A stretch of 64,000 nucleotides of DNA from Syntrophus buswellii (GCF_046097065.1 NZ_CP175563.1:2170001-2234000); one strand, 5' to 3'. Shown: positions 1 to 10,063, counted from the stretch's first letter. Translations and numbers: made by a program. Notes: generated from the letters alone by a model not told the origin.

Positions 1-2
1 GT

Positions 3-2948
3 CGGGATGCCTTCGTGCTGTGCCCGGCAAGAGAGGTGATTCTTTCTGAAGACTGCCGCCAGCAGGCGCTGCGCAACATCCACAGCAGGGCGAAAGCCCT
101 GGAGCTGCCACGGACCGTGCGGGAGCACCTATCGGAAATGATCGACGCGGGCCTGTCCACATCGCTGAACCCTCTATTTCTGCCCCTGTTCTATGAATCC
201 CTGGAGCCGGACTCCGGTGCGCCGGAACGGGGCATCTCACCGAAGACCAGCCCGCTGGGGAGCTTTTTCGATTACCTTCCCGGGAAATGCCTCATCGTGA
301 TGGACGACGCCCTGGCCATTGAAAATGCCGGCCAGAGCATTGAGAACGAGATTGACCGCTGCCTGCTGAAGGCGAGACGGGAAGAAAAATTCTACCTGGA
401 ACGGGAAGCCTCCTATGTCAGCAAGTCCTCCTTCCTGAAAGACCTGCGTCGTTTTCAACGGATGATCCTGGAGGGGCTTGCTCTTGACCGCCTGCCGGAA
501 TCCCACCCCGGAGCCGGCGCGGATTCCACCCCGTCAAGGGCGGAATCCCTTTACCTTCCCCTGGACACGGACCCGGGACTGGGCGATCTCCATCGGGGGC
601 CCGGCAGCGAGGACACCCTCCTTTCACCGCTCATCGAGCGGATCCGGCCGTGGCTGCAGTCGGGCATGCTGGTGACGATTTTCTGTTCGGGCAAGGGAAA
701 CCTTCAGCGGATGCACCACCTCCTGGAAGACTACGAGCTGACCGTCCGGATGCCTGAAGGCTTGCTGATCGACGAGGCCCTGCTTGGTTCCGGACCCGGT
801 GCACTGAGCCTGAGGGAGGGCAGGCTGAGCCGGAGCTTTCTCTTTTCCGACCTGAACCTGGCCGCCATCAGCGAAGAGGAGCTTTTCGGGAAGAAAATAG
901 CGGGCAAGCGCGTCCGCTCCGCCCGGGAGGGATACTTTCTCCGCTCTTTCGGAGATCTGAAGGAAGGGGATTACGTCGTCCACAAGGACCACGGCATCGG
1001 CCTCTACCAGGGGATGCAGAAGCTGAACGTCGGCGGCATTGAAAACGACTTCCTCCTGCTCGGATATCAGAGCGGCGACAAGCTCTATCTTCCCGTGGAC
1101 CGCCTTGATCAGATTTCCCGATATATCGGCCCCGACAATTACATCCCCAAAGTCGACAGACTGGGCGGGACATCCTGGGACGCCGTGCGGGAGCGGGTCA
1201 AGAAATCCATCCGGGAAGTCGCCGAAGAGCTAGTGGCCATTTACGCCGCCAGGGAGATCATGGAGCGGCGGGCCTTCGCTCCCCCGGATGCCGTGTATGA
1301 AGAATTCTGCGCCGCCTTTTCCTACGACGAAACCCCCGATCAGGCCCGGGCCATCGAAGACATCCACAACGACATGAACAGCGCGAAGCCCATGGACCGG
1401 CTGATCTGCGGCGATGCGGGATTCGGCAAGACGGAAGTGGCCATGCGGGCGGCTTTCCGTACGGTCATGGACGGCAGGCAGGTCGCCGTGCTTGTCCCGA
1501 CGACCATCCTGGCGGAGCAGCATTTTTCCACCTTCGTCAGCCGCATGAAGGACTACCCCATCCGCATCGAGGCCCTCAACCGCTTCCGGAACAGGGTGGA
1601 GCAGTCGGCGGTCCTGGATGGACTCCGCAGGGGCCAGGTGGACATCGTGATCGGCACGCACCGGCTGCTCTCGAAGGATGTGACCTTCAAGAACCTGGGG
1701 CTCGTGGTGATCGATGAAGAGCAGCGCTTCGGCGTCTCCCACAAGGAAAAGTTGAAGAAGCTCAGGACGCTGGTCGATGTCCTCACCCTGTCGGCCACGC
1801 CGATTCCACGCACCCTGCATCTCTCCCTGGTGGGAATCCGCGATCTGTCCATCATCAACACGCCGCCCGAGGACCGCCAGACCATCAGGACCTATGTCCT
1901 GGAGTTCAACGAAGAAATCATCCGGGACGCCATTCGGAATGAGCTGGCCCGCCAGGGGCAGGTCTTCTTCCTTCACGACCGGGTCAAATCGATCTACACC
2001 ATGGCCCGCCTCGTGGAAAAGCTGGTCCCGGAGGCGGAGATCAGTGTCGTCCACGGACAGATGAAGCCCAGGGAAATCGAGGATGCCATGGGCCGGTTTC
2101 TCCGCAGGGAATGCAACGTCCTGGTCTGCACGACCATCGTCGGATCCGGCCTGGACATCCCCACGGCCAACACGATGCTCATCAACCGTGCGGACCGGTT
2201 CGGCCTGGCCCAGCTGTACCAGATACGGGGGCGCGTGGGGCGATCGAGCGAGGAGGCCTTCGCCTATCTCCTTGTCCCCAAGGGGGTGCTGCTATCGCGG
2301 GACGCCCAGAAACGCCTGCAGGTCATCATGGACTTTTCGGAACCCGGATCCGGCTTCCGCATCGCCTCCAGCGACATGGAGATCCGCGGAGGCGGCAACC
2401 TCCTGGGAACCTCGCAGTCGGGACACGTATCGGCGGTCGGCTATGAGCTGTACACGGAGCTCATGGAAAAAACGATTCGCGAGATCAAGGGGGAGGCCAT
2501 CCCCGAAGAGGAGATTGTTCCGGAAATTCACATGGGGCTTCCCGCCTACATCCCGGAAGAGTACATGGCAGACGTTCACCGGCGGCTGGTGACGTACAAG
2601 CGGATTTCCACGGCCGACTCGGATGAGGAGCTGGAGGAAATCCGGGAAGAGTTGGCGGACTGCTTCGGCTACCTTCCGCCGGAAGTGGCCAACCTTCTCG
2701 GCGTCATCCGCCTTCGCAGCCGGTTGAAGGGGATCCGGGCCAGAAAAATGGGCTACGACTCGAAGCAGATATTCATCTTTTTCTCCGCCGACACCCCGGT
2801 GGAGCCGGATCGGATCCTGGCCCTCGCCCGCCGGAAATACCGCGGCCTGCGCCTGACCCCCGATTACAAGCTCTATATCCCCCTTCCCGGTCTTCAGGGG
2901 CAGGAAATCCTTTCCGCTGCGGGGGAAGTGCTGCGGCTGCTTTCCTGA
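3..2948 (+). CDS. mfd: Transcription-repair coupling factor Mfd (5' end outside window)
   Basis: ATP-dependent DNA translocase that removes stalled RNA polymerase from lesions and recruits UvrA. The reading frame is open to the window edge (first full codon at base 3), so about 170-190 N-terminal residues of the usual ~1150 are missing; the ATG at 15 is only an internal methionine. Visible in order: the end of the UvrB-like module, the RNA-polymerase-interaction (CarD-like) domain with YVVHKDHGIGLYQG near 970-1015, Walker A GDAGFGKTEVA near 1410-1440, the DEEQRFG box near 1715, SATPIPRT, the motif VI segment QIRGRVGRS near 2220, and the C-terminal TRCF domain. uvrA follows two genes later, so the region is rich in repair functions. 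Identification is secure. Confidence 0.97.
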   Translation, partial: RDAFVLCPAREVILSEDCRQQALRNIHSRAKALELPRTVREHLSEMIDAGLSTSLNPLFLPLFYESLEPDSGAPERGISPKTSPLGSFFDYLPGKCLIVMDDALAIENAGQSIENEIDRCLLKARREEKFYLEREASYVSKSSFLKDLRRFQRMILEGLALDRLPESHPGAGADSTPSRAESLYLPLDTDPGLGDLHRGPGSEDTLLSPLIERIRPWLQSGMLVTIFCSGKGNLQRMHHLLEDYELTVRMPEGLLIDEALLGSGPGALSLREGRLSRSFLFSDLNLAAISEEELFGKKIAGKRVRSAREGYFLRSFGDLKEGDYVVHKDHGIGLYQGMQKLNVGGIENDFLLLGYQSGDKLYLPVDRLDQISRYIGPDNYIPKVDRLGGTSWDAVRERVKKSIREVAEELVAIYAAREIMERRAFAPPDAVYEEFCAAFSYDETPDQARAIEDIHNDMNSAKPMDRLICGDAGFGKTEVAMRAAFRTVMDGRQVAVLVPTTILAEQHFSTFVSRMKDYPIRIEALNRFRNRVEQSAVLDGLRRGQVDIVIGTHRLLSKDVTFKNLGLVVIDEEQRFGVSHKEKLKKLRTLVDVLTLSATPIPRTLHLSLVGIRDLSIINTPPEDRQTIRTYVLEFNEEIIRDAIRNELARQGQVFFLHDRVKSIYTMARLVEKLVPEAEISVVHGQMKPREIEDAMGRFLRRECNVLVCTTIVGSGLDIPTANTMLINRADRFGLAQLYQIRGRVGRSSEEAFAYLLVPKGVLLSRDAQKRLQVIMDFSEPGSGFRIASSDMEIRGGGNLLGTSQSGHVSAVGYELYTELMEKTIREIKGEAIPEEEIVPEIHMGLPAYIPEEYMADVHRRLVTYKRISTADSDEELEEIREELADCFGYLPPEVANLLGVIRLRSRLKGIRARKMGYDSKQIFIFFSADTPVEPDRILALARRKYRGLRLTPDYKLYIPLPGLQGQEILSAAGEVLRLLS

Positions 2949-3112
2949 AAAGGGCGCCCTTCGGAGGAAACAGCTCCGGAACCCGAATTAAGAATTGAAG
3001 CGGGAAGCGCATTCTGCTAGAGTTCCCTTCATCTTGCATTTTTTGCCTTCCAGGCGACTGGAGGGGTTGAGACGGACAACACCAAAATACCATTTCATGA
3101 AGGAGGCATTCC

Positions 3113-4081
3113 TTGAAAAAGCTACGTATCCTTGCCCTGGTCCTGCTGGCCATCCCGACCTTCGCGTTATCAGGACGGGCGGAAGTGGTCGACCGCATTG
3201 TCGCCTTTGTCAATGACGAGGTCATCACCCTCGTGGAGCTGGATACCGCCTTTGAAACTTACAGGCAGAAGATCGAAGAGAGCTATAAGGGGCCCGACAA
3301 GGACCGGGTCATGGCGCAGACCAGGCGAAGCCTCCTGGACCGGATGATCGACACCCTGCTCATCGAGCAGGAAGCGAGGAAATCAGGCATTACCGTCACG
3401 GATGAAGAGGTTATGGCCTCGATCCGGGGGATGCTTGCCAGGAGGAAGATGAGCCAGGAGGCATTCCAGCAGGCCCTTGCCCTTGAGGGAAAAACCCTGG
3501 AAACCTACAAGAGGGAAGCCAAGGAAACCATGATGCGGACGCGCCTCGTCCGGCGGGAAGTCCGCGCCAAGGTTATGGTAACCGACGAGGAAATCGGCGA
3601 ATACTATCGCCTGCACCGGGATTCCTATGAAGGGAGCGAAGCGGTGAGGCTCAAGCAGATCCTCCTGGTCTTCCCCAAAGACATGAATGACGCAGTCAGG
3701 GAAAAACTTCAGGCCCTGGCGACGGACATCGGAAAGCGCCTCAAGGGAGGCGAATCCTTCGACAGTCTTGCGGCGCAGTTTTCCCAGGGCCCGGCGGCCT
3801 CCTCCGGTGGAGACCTCGGGTTTGTGGAAAAGGGAACCATGCTGCCCGAAGTGGAAAAAGCCGCCTTCAGCCTGAGCACAAAGGAGATCAGCGACGTTAT
3901 TGAATCTCCTGTAGGCTTTCACATCCTTCAGGTGACGGACCGCCGCGGCGAAGGCAACAAGCCGATTGAAACGGTTCGGGAAGAAATTAAATCCAGAATC
4001 GAGGATGAGAAGATCGACAAGAAACTGGATTCCTGGCTCACCGAATTAAGGGCCAAATCGCACATAGAAATAAAGCTGTAA
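3113..4081 (+). CDS. SurA-like periplasmic peptidyl-prolyl isomerase/chaperone
   Basis: Probably a periplasmic chaperone for outer-membrane proteins. The 322-residue product has an N-terminal signal peptide (about 1-23, ending near GRAEVVDRI), a SurA N-terminal chaperone domain (about 24-155, starting with the typical VDRIVAFVNDEVIT) and one parvulin/PpiC domain (about 178-276, with GGDLGFVEKG and GFHILQVTDR). E. coli SurA carries two parvulin domains, so this is the shorter one-domain form common in deltaproteobacteria. The start is a TTG, chosen because AAGGAGG lies six bases upstream (3100-3106) and the signal peptide begins right there. It lies between mfd and uvrA on the same strand. Confidence 0.88.
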   Translation: MKKLRILALVLLAIPTFALSGRAEVVDRIVAFVNDEVITLVELDTAFETYRQKIEESYKGPDKDRVMAQTRRSLLDRMIDTLLIEQEARKSGITVTDEEVMASIRGMLARRKMSQEAFQQALALEGKTLETYKREAKETMMRTRLVRREVRAKVMVTDEEIGEYYRLHRDSYEGSEAVRLKQILLVFPKDMNDAVREKLQALATDIGKRLKGGESFDSLAAQFSQGPAASSGGDLGFVEKGTMLPEVEKAAFSLSTKEISDVIESPVGFHILQVTDRRGEGNKPIETVREEIKSRIEDEKIDKKLDSWLTELRAKSHIEIKL

Positions 4082-4118
4082 TCCGGAACCGGATGCACGC
4101 CTCAAGGCTTGTCTTTGC

Positions 4119-6968
4119 ATGTCAGAGTTTATCCGCATCAAGGGTGCGTCACAGCACAACCTTAAAAACATCAGCCTCGACATCCCCCGCAACCAGCTGG
4201 TCGTCGTCACCGGGGTCAGCGGTTCCGGGAAATCCTCCCTGGCTTTCGATACGATCTATGCCGAGGGTCAGCGCAGATATGTGGAATCTCTTTCCACGTA
4301 CGCCCGGCAGTTCATCGGCCAGATGGACAAGCCGGAGGTGGAGTCCATCGAGGGGTTGTCTCCGGCCATCGCCATCGAGCAGCGGTCCGCCAGCCACAAT
4401 CCCCGTTCCACCGTGGGCACCGTTACGGAAATTTACGATTACCTCCGCCTTCTCTTCGCCCGGATCGGCATCCCCCACTGCACCGTCTGCGGACGGGAAA
4501 TCCGCTCTCAGAAAATCGATTCCATGGTGGAAACGATCCTCAGCCTTCCGGAAAAAAGCCGCCTGATTGTCCTGGCCCCGATCGTCCGGGGGAAAAAGGG
4601 GGAGTTTCAGAAGGAATTCAAAAAACTGCAGCGGGAAGGCTATGTCCGGGTCCGGGTAGACGGAGAGACCCGTGAACTGGAGGAGGAGATCCGGCTGGAC
4701 AAGAACCGCCGGCATGATATCGATGTGGTGGTCGACCGCCTGGTTCTTCGGGAAGGCATCCGGCAGCGCCTCCGCGATTCCCTGGAAACGGCCTCCGCCC
4801 TGACCGACGGCCTGGTCCACATCGACCTGGGCGCCGGGGAGGAAATCCTCTTCAGTGAGCATTACGCCTGCCCGGTCTGCGGGGTGAGCCTCCCCGAGCT
4901 GGCGCCCCGGCTCTTTTCCTTCAACAGCCCCTATGGCGCCTGCCCGGACTGCAGCGGCCTGGGAACGCGGATGTATTTTGACGAAGATCTGGTCGTCCCC
5001 GATCCGGCCCTGTCCCTGCGCGAAGGCGCCATCGCCCCCTGGGCGGGACGCAGCTCCATGAAGTATTTCTCGATGCTGGACGCCCTGTCTCAGCATTACG
5101 GCTTCGACCTCAACACTCCGTTCCGGGATCTGTCCGATAAGATTCGGAGTGTTCTCCTTTACGGTTCCGGGGAAGAGGAGATCCCATTCTTTATCGATCG
5201 CGGCGGTAGGCGCTTCTTTTACAACCGCTCCTTTGAAGGCGTGCTCACCCAACTGGACCGGCGCTACCACGAATCCCCCTACAGCACCGCAAGGATGGAT
5301 CTGTCGCGATACATCAGCCTGCGGGAATGCCCGACCTGCCTGGGCACACGCCTCAGGAAGGAAAGCCTGGCCGTGAGGGTCAACGGCAGGAACATCCATG
5401 AGGTCTGCCTGCTTTCCATCCGGGAGTGTATGGATTTTTTCCTTTCCCTGTCCCTGAAGCCCCAGGAAGTGCTCATCTCCGAGCGGATCCTCAAGGAGAT
5501 CAAGGATCGCCTGACCTTTCTGCTCGACGTGGGAATGGACTACCTGGATCTGGCCCGCTCCGCGGGAACCCTTTCCGGCGGCGAAGGGCAGCGCATCCGG
5601 CTGGCAACCCAGATCGGCTCGGGCCTGGTCGGGGTCCTCTACGTCCTGGATGAGCCCACCGTCGGACTCCATCAGCGGGACAACGAACGGTTGATCGCGA
5701 CCCTGAAGCGCCTGCGGGACATGGGAAACACCGTTCTGGTGGTGGAGCACGACCAGGACATGATGCTGGCGTCGGACTCCATCATCGACATGGGACCGGG
5801 CGCCGGCGTCCACGGCGGGGAGGTGACCTTTCAGGGCACTCCCGGGGAAATCATGCAAAGCATACAGTCCCTGACCGGACAGTACCTCTCGGGACGCCTT
5901 TCCATTCCCCTTCCCCCAACCCGGCGGTCTCTTTCCTCGCGTTTCATCCACCTGGAAGGCGCCCACGAGCATAATCTGAAGGACCTCACAATCAAGATAC
6001 CGGTCGGTGTCTTCACCGCCGTCACAGGCGTATCCGGGTCCGGAAAGAGCACAATGATCATTGAAACCCTCTACCGGGTCATGTTCAGGCGGCTGAACAA
6101 CCGCAGGGGCGGCCTGGGAAAGGTCCGGCGCATCGTGGATCTTGGCGGCATCGAGCGGGTCATCCTGATCAACCAGCAGCCCATCGGCAGAACCCCCCGA
6201 TCCAACCCGATCACCTATACCGGCGGATTTTCCTACATCCGGGACCTCTTCACCGGGCTGCCGGAGTCCAGGATGCGGGGCTACAAGCCGGGTCGCTTCA
6301 GCTTCAACGTCAAGGGCGGACGCTGCGAGGCCTGTGAAGGAAACGGGCTGATCAAGATTGAGATGCACTTCCTGCCGGATGTGTATGTCACCTGCGACAC
6401 CTGCGGGGGCAGACGCTTCAATCCCGATACCCTGGACATCCGATACAAGGACAAAAACATCGCCGATGTCCTGGATATGACCGTCAATCAGGCCCTTGCC
6501 TTCTTCGAGAACATCCCTTCCATCCGCGGCCGCCTGCAGTCCCTCTACGATGTCGGCCTGGGATACATCCGCCTCGGGCAATCGGCCACCACCCTGTCCG
6601 GGGGCGAGGCCCAGCGGATCAAGCTTTCCCGGGAACTCGGCAAACGGGCCAACAGCAACACCCTTTACATACTCGACGAACCGACCATCGGGCTGCATTT
6701 CGCCGACATCCAGAAGCTGCTGGATGTCCTGATGCGCCTGGTGAACATGGGCAATACGGTGGTGGTCATCGAGCACAACCTGGATGTCATCAAATCCGCC
6801 GATTACATCATCGATCTCGGCCCCGAGGGAGGTCCGGGCGGGGGGCGGATTATGGCCGCCGGAAGCCCGGAAGAGGTGGCCGCCGTGGAGTCCTGCCCCA
6901 CGGGCCGTTTTCTGCGCGCCGTTCTCGAAGCTGAAGACAACCGGACATCCGTGACCGGAAATCCGTGA
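4119..6968 (+). CDS. uvrA: Excinuclease ABC subunit A (UvrA)
   Basis: DNA-damage sensor of nucleotide excision repair; an ABC-type ATPase dimer that loads UvrB. The 949-residue length matches the family. Visible features: first Walker A GVSGSGKSS (residues about 32-40), the YVESLSTYARQFI segment, the cysteine pairs CTVCG and CPVCG/CPDC of the zinc modules, first signature LSGGEGQRIRLATQIGSG with LDEPTVGLHQRDN, second Walker A GVSGSGKST, the second zinc module (CEACEGNG/CDTCGG), and the second signature LSGGEAQRIKLSREL with LDEPTIGLHFADI. The start at 4119 has only a weak ribosome site. The long open frame on the opposite strand is a codon-bias shadow. Confidence 0.98.
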   Translation: MSEFIRIKGASQHNLKNISLDIPRNQLVVVTGVSGSGKSSLAFDTIYAEGQRRYVESLSTYARQFIGQMDKPEVESIEGLSPAIAIEQRSASHNPRSTVGTVTEIYDYLRLLFARIGIPHCTVCGREIRSQKIDSMVETILSLPEKSRLIVLAPIVRGKKGEFQKEFKKLQREGYVRVRVDGETRELEEEIRLDKNRRHDIDVVVDRLVLREGIRQRLRDSLETASALTDGLVHIDLGAGEEILFSEHYACPVCGVSLPELAPRLFSFNSPYGACPDCSGLGTRMYFDEDLVVPDPALSLREGAIAPWAGRSSMKYFSMLDALSQHYGFDLNTPFRDLSDKIRSVLLYGSGEEEIPFFIDRGGRRFFYNRSFEGVLTQLDRRYHESPYSTARMDLSRYISLRECPTCLGTRLRKESLAVRVNGRNIHEVCLLSIRECMDFFLSLSLKPQEVLISERILKEIKDRLTFLLDVGMDYLDLARSAGTLSGGEGQRIRLATQIGSGLVGVLYVLDEPTVGLHQRDNERLIATLKRLRDMGNTVLVVEHDQDMMLASDSIIDMGPGAGVHGGEVTFQGTPGEIMQSIQSLTGQYLSGRLSIPLPPTRRSLSSRFIHLEGAHEHNLKDLTIKIPVGVFTAVTGVSGSGKSTMIIETLYRVMFRRLNNRRGGLGKVRRIVDLGGIERVILINQQPIGRTPRSNPITYTGGFSYIRDLFTGLPESRMRGYKPGRFSFNVKGGRCEACEGNGLIKIEMHFLPDVYVTCDTCGGRRFNPDTLDIRYKDKNIADVLDMTVNQALAFFENIPSIRGRLQSLYDVGLGYIRLGQSATTLSGGEAQRIKLSRELGKRANSNTLYILDEPTIGLHFADIQKLLDVLMRLVNMGNTVVVIEHNLDVIKSADYIIDLGPEGGPGGGRIMAAGSPEEVAAVESCPTGRFLRAVLEAEDNRTSVTGNP

Positions 6969-7136
6969 ATAGGCGGCTCATTTCAGGAACCAGGAATTCA
7001 GGAAGGCCCGAATTTGCCGAGCATATCGGGCAGGAAAAGGGTTTTTCAGCAGCCGGGAGAGGAAAACCCGTTGCCCTGAGCAGAGTTTTCCGGTAAACAA
7101 CAGGCATCTTCTGAATACAAAACAGGAGGTGAACCC

Positions 7137-7862
7137 ATGACTGCTCCACTCTTCCCGTTGACCTTCAACCCCTTTGAGAATATCGCTGTTTCGGTCTCAA
7201 AAAAAAGCGCCGCTCTTCCCCCGGCCGCCGGGGATTCGGCAGCGCCGAAAGCCGGGCGGGGCGATAGGTTCCTTGACGTCGAAGCGGAGCGTCGGCAGTT
7301 TCTGGACGCCATGAGAAGGGAGGGGGTTAAGCCCCTGGACGAAGGCAGAAGCGATGTGGGGGCGATCGGAAGATCACCGGCTGCAGCCCTCTGTCCGCCG
7401 GACAACGGAGCCTCTGAGGCTTTTATGAGCCTGCGTAAGCTCGTTGAGATGGGGGAGGGCTTCAACGTCTCGGAAACGCCGGAATACATGGAAGGAACGG
7501 GATGCTCTGTCCCTTCGTCCTACGCCTGGCGGCTTCATCGAGGCGATTTTTCCATCCAGGCCTTCATCGATCTTCATGGAATGAACGCACAGGAGGCCAA
7601 AACAGCCGTTGACGCCTTTCTCAAGGAGGCCCTGGCAAAGGGGAAGCGGGCCGTTCTGATCATCCATGGACGCGGCCTTTCCTCGCGTGCCGAGCCGGTG
7701 CTGAAAAACAGCGTCCGCGCCCGGCTGACCTCCAGGGCCTGGAAGAAATGGCTCATCGCCTTTTCCAGCGCCCAATCCTTCGATGGGGGCGCAGGAGCGA
7801 CTTACGTCCTCCTCCGGGAGCGCCCGTTTTCCGGAAAATCCGCGAAACGGCGGGGCAATTAA
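7137..7862 (+). CDS. Smr-domain protein (putative nuclease)
   Basis: A 241-residue protein whose C-terminal part (about 144-228) is an Smr domain, as found at the end of MutS2. The LHGMNAQEA start motif and the IHGRG motif are both present. Smr domains nick or cleave nucleic acids in the proteins studied. The N-terminal ~140 residues are low in recognisable features and rich in Ala/Pro, probably disordered. The start has an excellent ribosome site (AGGAGGTG, 7128-7134 region). It lies downstream of uvrA on the same strand, but the specific role cannot be read from sequence. Confidence 0.85.
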   Translation: MTAPLFPLTFNPFENIAVSVSKKSAALPPAAGDSAAPKAGRGDRFLDVEAERRQFLDAMRREGVKPLDEGRSDVGAIGRSPAAALCPPDNGASEAFMSLRKLVEMGEGFNVSETPEYMEGTGCSVPSSYAWRLHRGDFSIQAFIDLHGMNAQEAKTAVDAFLKEALAKGKRAVLIIHGRGLSSRAEPVLKNSVRARLTSRAWKKWLIAFSSAQSFDGGAGATYVLLRERPFSGKSAKRRGN

Positions 7863-7901
7863 GGAGCGGGCCGGGGAAAATTCCGCTTTGCAGCCTTGAG
7901 A

Positions 7902-8603
7902 TCATCCCCGATCCCGGGCGGCGTCCAACTCCCGAAAGGCCGCCCTCGCCTCCTCCACGAAGGAGCGCACCCGCTTTTCGTCCTTGCGGCCGTCCGGCCT
8001 TTCCACCCCGGTGTGCGCATCCACTCCGGCCGGACGCACCTGGATAATCGCCTGCCGAACGTTTTCCGGCCCCAAGCCGCCTGCCAGAATCAGAGGTTTC
8101 GGAGAAAGTTCCGCCAGTTGGCGGCTGACATCCCAGTCATGGACCCGGCCCGTGGCTCCACAGGCTCCCGTTGCCGGATCCCAGCTGTCCGTTATGAAGG
8201 CGTCCACGAGCGGCGCATAATTCAAGACCTCTGCCCCCACCTTTCCCAGGTGGCTGTCCTTCACAATGACGCTTTTGATAACGGCCAGTTCCGGAGCGAT
8301 CCGCCGCAGCCGCAAAACTTCCGCCGGAGAGATTTCTCCATGAAGCTGAACGATCCGAACGCCCAGTCGACGGCATAACCCGGCAACGTCCCGGGCCTCA
8401 TCGAGGTAAGTGATCAGGACCGCCCCCACGGACGGACTCAACCGCGCAATAATCGCCGCCGCCTCGGCGTCGCTCAGATCCTCCCGGTGGACTGGAAGAC
8501 GCAGGGGAAACCCGAGATGGGTCACGCCGGCGGCAGCCAGCAGGCGGGCTTCGGCCATATCCATCACGCCCGCAATCTGAATCATTTTTCCAAATGTTTT
8601 CAT
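7902..8603 (-). CDS. TrpF-like phosphoribosylanthranilate isomerase family protein lacking the catalytic Cys
   Basis: A (beta/alpha)8 protein of the TrpF family, about 233 residues. The family C-terminus is recognisable: VDAFITDS, GATGRVHDW (usual GGTGK.F.W), LAGGLGPENV and the phosphate-site region GVDAHTGVE..DGRKD (usual VDVSSGVE). The family begins KICG, in which the Cys is the general base. Here the segment reads IQIAGV, with alanine in that place, while the downstream acidic position (TDS) is kept. The gene stands alone, not in a trp operon, so activity as a true tryptophan enzyme is doubtful. Start is uncertain: ATG 8603 is chosen, with ATG 8585 or a TTG at 8633 possible; none has a strong ribosome site. 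Confidence 0.75.
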   Translation of the reverse strand: MKTFGKMIQIAGVMDMAEARLLAAAGVTHLGFPLRLPVHREDLSDAEAAAIIARLSPSVGAVLITYLDEARDVAGLCRRLGVRIVQLHGEISPAEVLRLRRIAPELAVIKSVIVKDSHLGKVGAEVLNYAPLVDAFITDSWDPATGACGATGRVHDWDVSRQLAELSPKPLILAGGLGPENVRQAIIQVRPAGVDAHTGVERPDGRKDEKRVRSFVEEARAAFRELDAARDRG

Positions 8604-8770
8604 TTCATCAAGAAAAAGAACCCTTTCTCTCAATTTTTTTAAGATCGCAACCCTTTGGTTCTCCCTGATTTCTTTGAGCCTGTTCTGGAACCATATCTTG
8701 CCTTGGTGAGCTGAAGTGCATTAAAAATGAAGAAAAAACGCTTTAAGCATGTTCCAGGTGATGATTCCAT

Positions 8771-8799
8771 TTGACACAATTCAACAATGTTATTATTAT
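8771..8799 (+). promoter_or_regulatory. Sigma70-type promoter of the VWA-OmpA lipoprotein gene
   Basis: TTGACA at 8771-8776 and TATTAT at 8794-8799 with a 17-base spacer, a near-consensus housekeeping promoter. Expected transcription start is near 8806, giving a leader of about 60 bases before the strong AAAGGAG site. Confidence 0.7.
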
Positions 8800-8866
8800 G
8801 CCGTAGTTTAAAAGCGTGTTACAAATTAAATTTTGTAGGTTAAACTAAGTCAGAAAGGAGAAAAAA

Positions 8867-10063
8867 ATGCACAGAAAAACAATTTTCAAGATCCTTGCTC
8901 CCCTCGCGATGTTTGCCTTGATGACGGGATGCGCCACGCAGAAAGCGGCACCCCTCGTCACGGCGGTGGACCTCAACCCGAAGCTGACCTCAGGACAGCT
9001 CGTTCAGAAGGTCAATTCCTTTGAGGTCCTTGTCGATCAGTCCAGATCGATGAATGACAACTGCAAACTGACCACCAAACTGAAGCAGGAAAAAGCCCTT
9101 ATAAATCTCTTTAATGACACGATCCCCAACCTGAAGCTCAATGCTGCAGCGCGTGCCTTCGGCCAGAAGAACGTGTTCGAGGATGCGACTTCATGGAATC
9201 TCTTCGGCCCCGCGGCGTACAACAAGGCCGCTCTGCCGGACGCCATTAAGCCCTTTACCTGGGGAAGAGGCCTCAGCCCGTTGGACAAGGCTCTTGATGG
9301 TGCAACCGCCGATCTGAAATCGGAGTCGGGCCAGCTGGCCGTCATCGCCTTCAGCGACGGCGAGGATATGGAAGCCTATGACCCGGTCGGAGCAGCAAAG
9401 AAAATGAAGAGTGCCTACGGCGATAGAGTCTGCATCTACACCGTTCTCCTTGGCGACAAAACGAAAACGATTGACATTGGTGACAAGAATGAAGGCATCA
9501 ACATGATGCAGCAGGTAGCCGATGCCGGCAAGTGCGGATTCATGGTCACGGGAGAGAGCATCTCCACCCCGCAGGGCATGGCCGATTTTGTGGAGAAGGT
9601 CTTCCTGACAACCCCTCCGCCGAAAGCCCCAGCACCGGCCCCGGTTGTTGAAGAGCCCAAACCGGTTCCTGCTCCGGCAGCTCCGGAACCCCAGCCGGTT
9701 CCCGAACCCAAGGCAAAGGCTCCCGCAGGCATGACCCTCAAGATCCAGTTTGCCACGGGAAAATCCGACATTCAGCCCCAGTACAGAGCTGAAATCGAGA
9801 AGGTTGCAGCATTCCTGAAAGAGAATCCCGGATCAACCGTCGTCATCGAAGGCCACACGGACAATGCCGGGGCGAGAGCCGCCAACATCAATCTGTCCCA
9901 GAGCCGCGCCAACAGCGTCAAGGATTATCTTGTCAGCGAATTCGGCATCGATGCCTCCCGCATCAAGGCTGTGGGTTACGGCCCCGACAAACCGATCGCC
10001 AGCAACGCGACCAGCGAAGGCAGGCAGAAGAACCGGAGAGTCAGCGCGGTGTTTCAGCGGTAA
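8867..10063 (+). CDS. VWA-like and OmpA-domain lipoprotein
   Basis: A 398-residue outer-membrane-associated lipoprotein. The signal sequence ends in the lipobox LMTGC (Cys22). A von Willebrand A-like region follows with a MIDAS-type DQSRS (57-61) and a later FSDGED. A Pro/Ala-rich linker (about 248-290) leads to a C-terminal OmpA peptidoglycan-binding domain (about 291-395, with IEGHTDNAG, LSQSRANSVKDYL and GRQKNRRV). Inference: it tethers a metal-dependent adhesion or sensing module to the cell wall. AAAGGAG precedes the ATG, a near-consensus promoter lies upstream and an intrinsic terminator downstream, so this looks like a well-expressed single-gene unit. No partner gene is evident. Confidence 0.88.
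   Translation: MHRKTIFKILAPLAMFALMTGCATQKAAPLVTAVDLNPKLTSGQLVQKVNSFEVLVDQSRSMNDNCKLTTKLKQEKALINLFNDTIPNLKLNAAARAFGQKNVFEDATSWNLFGPAAYNKAALPDAIKPFTWGRGLSPLDKALDGATADLKSESGQLAVIAFSDGEDMEAYDPVGAAKKMKSAYGDRVCIYTVLLGDKTKTIDIGDKNEGINMMQQVADAGKCGFMVTGESISTPQGMADFVEKVFLTTPPPKAPAPAPVVEEPKPVPAPAAPEPQPVPEPKAKAPAGMTLKIQFATGKSDIQPQYRAEIEKVAAFLKENPGSTVVIEGHTDNAGARAANINLSQSRANSVKDYLVSEFGIDASRIKAVGYGPDKPIASNATSEGRQKNRRVSAVFQR

Noticed and set aside
4149..6776. An 875-codon open frame antisense to uvrA
   Set aside because: Its product has no family features and lies exactly opposite a fully conserved uvrA; third-position GC bias produces such frames.
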